A stretch of 64,000 bases of DNA from Saksenaea vasiformis B4078 (lineage: Eukaryota > Mucoromycota > Mucoromycetes > Mucorales > Saksenaeaceae), in contig JNDT01002333.1 in NCBI GenBank assembly GCA_000697055.1, forward strand, positions 44,354 through 108,353. The letters are read 5' to 3'. Position 1 is the stretch's first letter. Each line of letters begins with the position of its first letter. A model generated the notes under the pieces. It was given only the letters and a program-made list of their open reading frames with translations. It was not told the origin of the DNA and searched no databases. Position numbers and translations under genes: made by a program. Below, in pieces: positions 38,505-47,102 of this stretch.

Positions 38505-39430
38505 CTACACTATTTATTGAATGATTTTTTACGCTACTATATGTAAATCTTGCGCCCATCAAGAGCCAGCTTTGCGCTAAGGAAGGAATAAAATATGCGA
38601 TTATCAGTATATAAATTGGCAATAAAATAATACTCCACTTACATCAGCTTGGTCCCCAGATGGATGCAAAAGTTATTTGAGCAGCATAAAATTTCATTCC
38701 CGGTTAATAAATGGAAGGTACTTTGATGCCAATTCACTTAACCCCCCGAAGGACATAGTTCTCCAATGGCAGCAGCCTGCCCCACATCTGACGCGATGGA
38801 GGCTGCAGTGGGGACTATATCGGCGCAAGCAACAGTTTGGTTTTGACGCCGTGCAGAGGGCTTGAAGCGATACAACGTCTGGAAGTCCAGTGAGGCCCTG
38901 TGTGACAACAATTACTTACCTAGTGGTGAACAATGGGCTACACCACAGCCGAGATGGTTCGGGACAGAGGTCATGCAGGCTAAAGAATAGACATAAAAAC
39001 ATGAGTAATCCTGTATGTATATAGATTGACATCCTTACAGGGGATGTCTTTATATACGGATCGTACTGGATGAAACCTGTCCTTCTCTCAAGACATTTTT
39101 ACTCCTTCCGACTTAATACTAAGAAACCGTCACCGAAGCAGCTCAATGCAAAGCGACGTTCTTGCTTCAACGAAACACTTTCCTTATCTTAAGACAATTT
39201 TTACTGCTTCCGAATTAGTACTGAGAAACCACCATAGAAGCACCTCAATGCAAAAAAAGATTTTTTTCGATGGGACATTTTCCCTATCTTGAGACATTTT
39301 TACTGCATCCTAATGGGTACCAAAATCTCATCGCTGAAACAGTTTAAAGCAAATCTGAGGTTACCTAGGCGCGAACTATTACTTGGATTAACGCAGAATG
39401 AAGCACTTGTCAGCGCCAAAGCGTATCGCC
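38505..39430 (+). repeat. Dispersed repeat family, copy B (long copy)
   Basis: Begins 'tttattgaatgattttttac' and carries the family blocks 'cttacatcagcttggtcccc', 'gagcagcataaaatttcatt', 'cggttaataaatggaagg', 'cgtgcagagggcttgaagcg', 'cacagccgagatggttcggg', 'gtcatgcaggctaaagaata' and 'catgagtaatcctgtatgta'. The 3' part contains the ~100-bp tandem repeat listed separately, then 'acttggattaacgcagaatg', which also ends copy D. No intact ORF and no obvious terminal inverted repeat. Confidence 0.7.
39086..39340 (+). repeat. ~100-bp tandem repeat inside copy B
   Basis: About two and a half units. 'aagacatttttactccttcc' at ~39090, 'aagacaatttttactgcttc' at ~39190 and 'gagacatttttactgcatcc' at ~39290 start successive units. 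Each is followed by a '(t)actaagaaacc/tactgagaaacc' block, and the first two by an 'agc.cctcaatgcaaag'-like block. Copy D has a single unit. Confidence 0.7.
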
Positions 39431-40760
39431 TTACAGCGCAAAACTTATTTGACTTGGATGTAACGTGATACCTATTTGATGAAATGCTCACTCAAAATCC
39501 TATATTTTGCATTTAAAACGTCTTTTTTAAAATCGTTGCACTGTGCTCCGTTTTCATCCTAATTTGTGATGCTTTCCCTAGGATCATCAGGGGCCATAAA
39601 TACAGGTCGCAGGTAGGTAGATCGACTGTCAAAGGATCAAGCAAATTGTTGTATTGGAAACACTATAGTATTGTTCAGCTTCAGCGGAAAGCGTGAAGCA
39701 TAATGCTTTTCACTCGACCTTATCTATTGTACCCTCTAATCCCGACTGACCCAAAGAAACAACCGTCCGTTTGACCGGCGAAGGAATTGACAAGAACCAT
39801 TTACTCCGACGACATAACCCCTTGCTTCAATCAAGGGACCATAGCAGTAGTTAGACCATCGCATATCATGTCGCTTCCTCGGCTCGCACATCAGGGACAA
39901 ACGACTTTAATAAAGTAAAACTTAGGTAGATATATGGCTGCATAACGTATGGTCCCTAAGTTCTGAGGCTCGGCTCTGCTGTAATCCCTAGGGGATCCGA
40001 GCACGATGCCACTCTGTTCCACACTACCGCCGTCTTTATTCAATGGTATGTACAGAACTGAGTCTGTTCCAGTGTAGTCCATGATACTAACCATGCTTTC
40101 CTTGTATGTCAATTTGATGTCCACGCTTTAAATGTTCCCTTTGTGCAATTGTTGGGAATCCATCCATGGAGGAGCGTTCCATGATACACATTGTGCCATA
40201 AGCCAATAAGATCTTCTTGTGGGCTCTGTCCTCCTGCTTGATAGCTTAGTGTTCTACGGCAACTTGACCTGATGAAGAGCACATCTGTTCCAGCCTTGGT
40301 ATGACTGTATTATGAAGCCTCCGAACCATTATTACCTTTTCTTTCCTACAGTCTAATTAGCAAGATTACAGGATAGATTTGTTTAACTGACGTAAATAAT
40401 TTGTTCTTTTGGTCTAAAGACCGGTTGCTGCTAGTGTATGTATTTCACTTGCTATTCGCATTGCATTTCTTACGTTTCTGAAGCGACCTTTGACAACCCC
40501 TCCCCTTCTCTGTGCTTTTTTTTTTCGACGTATGTCTTGAATTGCAGTTTATTGTACCTAAAAAGGGGAGCTGAATTTAGAGTCAAAAAAATAAATTTGG
40601 CAACAGAGCGTACATTGTGGCGGCCAGGGCGGACGAGAAAGAGCAACTAATTTATTGACAGTTCCTTCTACGATCTCTGCGGATAAAGAAAGGGCGAAGG
40701 TACAGAGTCGAAGAAGAGAAGAGTATTGACTGGTTGATCAAACGATTAAGGAATGATAAT
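39431..40760. other. Intergenic region
   Basis: No gene or ordered repeat supported; short open frames only. Confidence 0.45.
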
Positions 40761-41399
40761 TTATTCTTGTGCACTCGGCCTTTTTTGCAATAATCCTAAT
40801 GGTATATCATCATCGCCATCACCATCTCCCTCTTCTGAAAGATTAAGTAAAGGTGATTGAACTATAGCTGGTCGAGGAAATGGCGAGACGGTGATGGGTA
40901 TGCATGGAGGCTTAAGCCGTGCTACGGGTCCTCTTTTGATTCGTTTACCGGACCACGGATAGAATCGACGGTTGCGATGAACGGTTAGCACCGTTGCCGT
41001 TTCCGCAAACCTCTTACGCTTTTTAACTGCTTGTGTGATCGGATGGTCGTTTCCCGGAGTTGTAGACAGCAGTGTCTGTATGTAGCGAGACTTTCGTGGA
41101 TGTTTTCGATGTGATGTGATGGGAGAAGTGTGCTTAAATACGGTTGAGAGGAGCCGATACAATAGTAGGTATTTGTGCAATGGTAGTGGCGACATTAATT
41201 TGTGGATCGTGGCTTCGTATACACGCGCAGAGGAAGAGGAGCATGAGGAGGATAAGGAGAGTGTGTCATCGGCTATCTGGGGAGCAACTGCATTCGTACG
41301 CGGAAGAGCGAATAGAAGCACAGGACTCCTGCAGGAAGAAGTAGCGGGACTCTTTTTATTGAAAACACGGTTAAGGAATGACGAACGTTTCTTAGGCAT
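40761..41399 (-). CDS. Hypothetical basic protein, 212 residues
   Basis: A single uninterrupted frame starting MPKKRSSFLNRVFNKKSPAT. It is rich in Arg, Lys, Ser and Pro, with basic clusters that could be nuclear localisation signals ('TQAVKKRKRFAET', 'WSGKRIKRGPVAR'). It ends with an acidic patch and 'DDDIPLGLLQKRPSAQE'. No domain, signal peptide or clear membrane segment recognised. The upstream region is C/T-rich on the coding strand, like a promoter in this genome. It is probably a real, lineage-restricted gene, but function is unknown. Confidence 0.55.
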   Translation of the reverse strand: MPKKRSSFLNRVFNKKSPATSSCRSPVLLFALPRTNAVAPQIADDTLSLSSSCSSSSARVYEATIHKLMSPLPLHKYLLLYRLLSTVFKHTSPITSHRKHPRKSRYIQTLLSTTPGNDHPITQAVKKRKRFAETATVLTVHRNRRFYPWSGKRIKRGPVARLKPPCIPITVSPFPRPAIVQSPLLNLSEEGDGDGDDDIPLGLLQKRPSAQE

Positions 41400-41757
41400 G
41401 AATAAAGAGAAACAAGGTCGAAGTACAGAAAGAAAGAAAAGAAAATGAACAATAATATACGCAAATCAAAATAAAAATAAAAAAAGAGGGGTGAGGGGTG
41501 AGGACGACACAAAGTCGTTCTCTAGGGGAATCCTCGAAATTTGTTTGTCGTTCTGTGTGTATAAAGGTTAATTTGATTGTGTCAGTGTGCAAATATGGAC
41601 GAGCGAAAGAGTATGAATGCGTGTCTGTGTATGTATTTGATATGAACGTGCGTGGATGGTAGGGTGTGGTTAGGTATATGTCTGTGAGCAGGACCAACGC
41701 GTGCTTGCGTGTCGGTGTACGAACGACGACAATGATAATGGGCAGTACTGTCATTGA
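41400..41757. other. Short intergenic stretch
   Basis: Pyrimidine-rich on the minus strand; likely promoter of the hypothetical gene and 3' end of the beta-barrel gene. Confidence 0.4.
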
Positions 41758-42352
41758 TCAAACAAACTTCCAACGGATCTTGCACGTTCCTAGACCCAGC
41801 TCGCCACATACTTTTTGGAAAGCTACAAAATAGAATTTGACGTTTTCTGTTGGCTTCAACGGTATCCCCTTAATTCCTTTCCAAGTTTATTTTTAATACC
41901 TTTGGGAGACAGATCCAAATTACCTGTCATAAAAGTTAGTTACGGCTTTTCGTTGATATTTTAAATTTTCCTTACCACGTGGGCAGGCCGGACATGTATC
42001 TACAACCTTCGCAACCGCTACACCATGAGTACCTTGAACATGGACCTTTTGATGACATCGTGGATTCTGGTTGGGATTGATCCCTATTCCGAGATGCTTA
42101 GTTTTATCGGAACGTGCTTCGTTGCTTTTCTTTACCGTTATTCATTTGAGGTCGATTTAGGGCGACAACAAGCTCATCATTGGTGTTAGTATGACCGCAA
42201 GATCCCGGACCAACTTCATAGTACGTCGCTATGCCGTAGAAAAGAGTTCCTTTGACAGTAGCAAGGACATCTGCGGCTGTCCCGCGCCTGTGGATTGGTG
42301 CGCCCTGGACAGTAAGGAAAATGAATAGCAACCAAATGGGGGTGCGAAACAT
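41758..42352 (-). CDS. Secreted RlpA-like double-psi beta-barrel protein
   Basis: Small secreted, expansin-related or barwin-like fold protein, probably cell-wall associated. Four exons (42352-42136, 42083-41976, 41923-41900, 41822-41758) give 137 residues. MFRTPIWLLFIFLTVQGAP is a signal peptide followed by 'IHRR'. The mature part has 'GIATYYEVGPGSCGHTNT', 'DELVVALNRPQMNNG', 'INPNQNPRCHQKVHV', 'VAVAKVVDTCPACPRG' and 'NLDLSPKAFQKVCGELG', ending 'GTCKIRWKFV'. These are the family hallmarks, including the paired Cys and the final W-x-F. Exon 3 is a 24-nt microexon; without it the NLDLSPKAF motif is lost, which supports the splice. An in-frame upstream ATG at 42421 exists, but the signal peptide favours 42352. 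Catalytic activity is not expected. Confidence 0.87.
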
Positions 42353-43009
42353 CTTACGGAAACAAGAAGAAAAGAGACAAAAAAAGGCCCAGGGGAGGGG
42401 ATACATAAATACACCTTGCAATATTCTTTTAGGAGGCTTTTTTTTCGTATCTCCTCAAGAAAATTTTTATGGAGAAAATGCTTGATGTGGAGTTTCCAGT
42501 ATTATATATTTATGTACATGATCTGCAATATTGACATGCAGCTTTTCATGCTCCATGATCTACGACCTCGTGAATACACTTTGGTTGAAACTCAGGAGGG
42601 TAGTTCATTCATCCATTTGCCTTTGTTATCTCGAATTATCATATTACTGTGTTTTCATTACCATCAGTATATTTTGGTACACTGGACGCATAATTAGTAA
42701 ACCGTTTTAGGCTAAAATGAAGCTTATGTACAGAAGGCTAGCAGTACCTTAGCGTGTTCATCGACTCAAATTGCTTTTGGTCTGGTCTATATTTAATAGC
42801 GTAGATCAAAGAAGAAGAAACGATATATGCAGAACGGATCGATGTTGTCTCATACCTTTACACTATTAGACTTTACTTTTAGTGAATCACTTTCAAAGTT
42901 AATATACTATGACCCAATATTCCAAGCCTTCTCCATTTTCAGTCAAGCACAATCTAAAGTGAAAATTGAAATCATAAAAGGTTGTAAGCTAGCTCATGCC
43001 TTTTGCTCC
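42353..43009. other. Intergenic, with a possible repeat scrap
   Basis: AT-rich. A 'tattttggtacactggacgc' stretch at about 42668 resembles the 'tttggtccctcaatggacgc' block of the dispersed repeat, suggesting another decayed copy. Confidence 0.4.
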
Positions 43010-43760
43010 TAATAATATTGTGATTTTGAGCACACATTTACGTCATCCAGATATTACTTTGCGTTGACACCACCTCAATTCTGCGGTAATGAGCAGTAGA
43101 CCTTTGCGCAGAGGAGCAGACACCTTTACTTCTAAATCAAAGGTGTATTGCGCTGTTCCATTGTGAGAGGTTCCCCAGCGAACTGATCGGAACGCATAAA
43201 GTGACAGTAGCAAAAGGGACGCATGAATCCCTTTTTTTTTCTTTGGCTCTGTTCATGTTACATCCCCGGTACGTACCATTAATGGGATACGCATCCAGGA
43301 TCACTCATGTCTTTTGATGTATTGTTTAGCCTGTATGACCTCCGTCCCAAACCGTCTCGGCTGTGATGGCGTTTTATCCCATCACTTAAGTAAGTAAAAT
43401 AAGCGTTGTCGCACCCAGTATCACTCTTCTTGTACAATAGATCGCTGGACGTTGTATCGCTTCAAGTCCTCTGCAGTGCGTTTCAATTGGTCGCTTTTAG
43501 CGCCAATCTCCTCCACTCTCCCACTCCCACCCATCACGGTGCGGGGCCCGGCCACCATGAAATCACAGTATTACCTCTCGGAGGTAAGTAAATTGATATC
43601 CAAGTATCGGTTCCATGTACTAAGCCTGAACAAATTTTATACTGTCTATATGAATTTTGCGTCCATCGAGGGGCCGCGTTGATGGAAGTAGTGTATGCAT
43701 TTGTTACTAACTTATGTATTAACAAACGCATACTTGATTCTTTTCCTAGCGTAAACGTGA
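43010..43760 (-). repeat. Dispersed repeat family, copy C (long, reverse orientation)
   Basis: Read on the minus strand it holds, in the same order as copies B and D, 'cccctcgatggacgcaaaat', 'gtataaaatttgttcaggct', 'cactgcagaggacttgaagc', 'cacagccgagacggtttggg', 'ggtcatacaggctaaacaat', 'catgagtgatcctggatg' and 'acagagccaaagaaaaaa'. No intact ORF. Confidence 0.7.
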
Positions 43761-44387
43761 TCCCTCATGAAGCAAAATTTATATAGATCAGCGTCAACAT
43801 TTGTTCAATAAACAGTACGTCAGTATTCCCCTTAAATATCCATCATATCCCATTCTTGGACACAGTTTCTATGTCAGATAATGGAGGAGACCTCTGGCAC
43901 GGAATGGAGCAACAAGAACTACAGCACGCCAATACAAACCTTGGATCAACGTAAAAAGACTGCTTTCCCAGCGCAAAGTTCATCTGGAATAGACTTCATA
44001 TTGTCTTCTAGTGATGCAAAATTAGAAGCCGAACGCTATGAAAGTTAATTACAGCTTTTGACCATCCATATTTGGAAACTCTTGTTTACCTGTCTAAAGT
44101 TCACTTCGAAAAACGGAATTATATGCGATAAAACTTGCGGTTTGGATGAGGCAAATGTTTATTCAAAACCCGGTACTATCGTTGCAAAACTGTCGGGATT
44201 ATCTGATAGCCCCTCCAAGGACAAGCAACATTCTCTGTCAACAGCACTTTTCTCTAGGTCACTCTACGTGACGCGAATTTTTGTAACGCTGTCTTGGAAC
44301 CTTTCTCACGCAGACTTTGCTTTTTTCTCTGCATTTTTTTTTCAAGAGACGTAAGCAAAGCGAAGGCTAAGGATTATTACCGAGAAA
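43761..44387. other. Intergenic region
   Basis: An open frame at 44058-44354 plus is not recognised. No other feature. Confidence 0.4.
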
Positions 44388-44991
44388 GGAAAAGATCCAA
44401 AAATTGTCATCCATAGATCACAGATACAAGGTTTGAATTCGCGTTGCACCGAAGTTCCTCGATATCCTGACCGCAACAGACGGTCATGCTCTACTCTTCT
44501 TCTTTACCGACATCGAGAAACGTCCAAGCCTCGCAAAAAGAAATCGAAAACACGTAAGAGATATGTGCTATACGTGCTTCTAATTTGGCTGTTGCGCTAG
44601 CATCATTTAACCATATACGTTTGACAGTACAATTAGGATATTTCTATGATGTTGCCAAGACCTTGTTCCTACCAAATCAACGAGAATGGATCGAAAGCCA
44701 ACTCTCACCAAAGCAGTCATGTATATTGTAACATTAATCAATTTGAACTGATGTGTTATTTTAGATGAGAAGCTTGAAGCCAAGTACGAAGAGCAGAAGA
44801 TTCTGCAAGAGAAGGTTGAGGAGTTACTCGGAAAGGGAAATAAGATCCGTTATCCTACCTGCGGCGTAACAGGTCATCAGAGAGCCTCTAGCAAGAAGTG
44901 CAAGGGATATATTCCCAAGAGGAAGGCCAACACCAATCTGAAGCGAATACAGACCCTGCAAATCAAATACATGTACCTCGTCCCAAAATGA
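44388..44991 (+). pseudogene. Remnant of a zinc-knuckle protein gene (possibly transposon-derived)
   Basis: Three joinable segments: 'DPKIVIHRSQIQGLNSRC', 'TEVPRYPDRNRRSCSTLL', 'YRHRETSKPRKKKSKT' up to a donor at 44552. Then 'LQLGYFYDVAKTLF' and 'LPNQREWIESQLSPKQS' (44630-44727). Then, after an intron (44728-44764), 'YEKLEAKYEEQKILQEK', 'VEELLGKGNKIRYPTCG', 'VTGHQRASSKKCKGYIPK'. The last part looks like a CCHC-type knuckle (C-x2-C-x4-H-x5-C) whose first Cys is now Tyr (RYPTC). No start codon or upstream exon is evident and a repeat sits next to it. I infer a decayed gene, probably from a mobile element, but the family is unproven. Confidence 0.35.
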
Positions 44992-45120
44992 AAAGACAGA
45001 TGTATCCAGCAGCCAAACCAAATCGAAAAGATCACTTCTTTACATTTTCTTGTGAACTATTTATGTGAATAGGATGCAAATAGTACGATTCCACTAGTAG
45101 CTTCTCATTCTATCCTCTAG

Positions 45121-45525
45121 CACTATGGGAAAAGAACTATGACGCTTGACGTAAATCTAACATAAATTTAATTTGTATAACACAATATAACAGAACATAA
45201 CACATTATAAACAGTGTAGTATGTATGACACAAATCTAACGTAAATCTAACGTAAGCCTAATATACGTCTGATGATAAAGAAAGTGAAAGAAAACAAGTA
45301 TGAATATGGTTTCAGTAAACAGATATTGAATACAGTTGTAGAATACGTGTATGAACAAAGAGACCTGCCCTTTTCTTTGAATCTAACAAAAATCTAGCGG
45401 AAATCTGAGATCAAAATATAACACAGATCTAACATCATCCGAAAATCGTTAGATTTGCGTTATATTCTGACTTTAGATCTCTGTTAGATTTCTGTGAGAT
45501 TCATGTTATGCTTTTTCCCATAGTG
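45121..45525. mobile_element. 405-bp MITE-like element with TIRs and TAG target duplication
   Basis: Terminal inverted repeats CACTATGGGAAAA at 45121-45133 and its complement at 45513-45525, flanked on both sides by TAG (45118-45120 and 45526-45528). Inside are repeated AATCTAAC-like words, in direct orientation on the left half and inverted (GTTAGATT) on the right half, as in subterminal transposase-binding repeats. No coding capacity. The terminus type is unassigned: a 3-bp duplication suggests a Harbinger-like origin, while a TA-only reading would suggest mariner. Confidence 0.75.
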
Positions 45526-45528
45526 TAG

Positions 45529-46249
45529 TGATTTTTTTTATTAACAATTATCTTGTTTTCAAATTGGAGGTAAAACTGGCCATTTGCCAAGGTTAACCTC
45601 TGTGCAGTTTGCTCATTTTTCAGTGCATTTGTACATTTCAGACAACATCTCAAAAAATTACTTTATACATCAAACCGTAGCTCCTTTTATTCTATTTCGA
45701 TACCTGTATTCGCTTTCTTGGTGACATTTTCTTTTTCCAATAAGCTACTTAGGGAAAAGGCAGACAAGGATTTACGGCAAGATTAAGGAAAAGCGTATCT
45801 TCGTGTTGTCTTGTTATGGAATGAACAACAAAAGATAAGAAAACAAAAAGGAAGATGAGAAGATACAAATAGAAAGGTTGTAATTACAAAAGAAGTATAC
45901 GAAATAGAATGATAAGCACCGGACTGTCGATAAAACAGTTCAATTGAAAGAAAGTAAATGTGAGGATGGATAGTAAAACGACATAAAAAAAAAACGTGCA
46001 TCTAAAGCGTTCGCAATTACCAGATATTTGTGATTTGTTTCAAGTCGCATGGGTTAAGCATGACCTTTTGCACGTGAAGCTCGCTACGCGAACAACCATT
46101 TCCGCTTTTTTCGTTACGTAGTGCCATTTTGATCAAGTCCAAAAAGATAAACAATTATATCGCTCGCTCAATCTTTTGATTGGAAGGTAAGAAGTTAACA
46201 AAAGGTTTCTGAAATTCCGACTTCAGTTATTGCTATTAGACTTCATTTT
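45529..46249. other. Intergenic region
   Basis: AT-rich, no gene recognised. Confidence 0.4.
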
Positions 46250-47010
46250 TACTCTTGATTGAACGACTTTTTACGCTACTCTAAATAAACTATGCGTCCA
46301 TGAAGAGCCCAGGCTGCGCTGAGAGAAAAATAAAGTATACATTCATTAACTAATGAATTAGCAACAAAATCACACGTTTACTTAATCAATCTGGCCCTCG
46401 ATGGAGACATAATTTATTGGAGCAGCATAAGGAATCATTCATGGTTAGCAAATGGAAAATATTGTGATGTCTTTTTACTTACCACAAAGGAATCTCGCAT
46501 AGCTGCGGGGGACTATCTAGCACCATGCCGTGGAGCGACGTGGGGATTATCCTAGCGTGGCTGCCAGTGTTAATGCACCGCAGAGGACTTCAAGCGATGC
46601 AGCGTCTGCCAAGGTTCTGTCCTTGGAAAATAAGTGATACTGCGGAAGACAGCAGTTATCTGGCTGGTGGTAAACAAGGGGCTACATCACATCCGAGATG
46701 GTTCGAGACAGGGGTCATGCAGGCTAAACGATAAATAAAAAGGCATGGATGATCCTGTATGTGATAAAGAATTGACGTCTTTACCGGGATGTTTCTGTGA
46801 AAGAACGGAGCCAAAGAAAAAAATAAAGGGGATTCAGAATGATCCTTTAAGTACCGGATCATTTTGGGTGGAACCTATCCTTATGAGACATTTTTACTGC
46901 TTCCGAAAGGATACTGAAAACCCCATAACTGATACAATGAATACTCCAATGCAAGGTTCAGGTCTCCCAGGCACGAACTATCCCTTGGGGTAACGCAAAA
47001 TGGACTATTC
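46250..47010 (+). repeat. Dispersed repeat family, copy D (long copy)
   Basis: Starts 'ttgattgaacgactttttac', then 'gcgtccatgaagagcccagg', 'gccctcgatggagacataat', 'gagcagcataaggaatcatt', 'catggttagcaaatggaaaa', 'cgcagaggacttcaagcgat', 'catccgagatggttcgagac', 'gtcatgcaggctaaacgata', 'aacggagccaaagaaaaaaa' and 'gagacatttttactgcttcc'. Together with copy B it defines a unit of roughly 0.75 kb. Confidence 0.72.
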
Positions 47011-47102
47011 CCTGTGCAAAAGGCTCATCGATACCCAATGCAAATGCACTCAACCCGAGCGGTAAAAGGAAACCTGGTTGACGCAAACATTTATTCCAAA
47101 TT

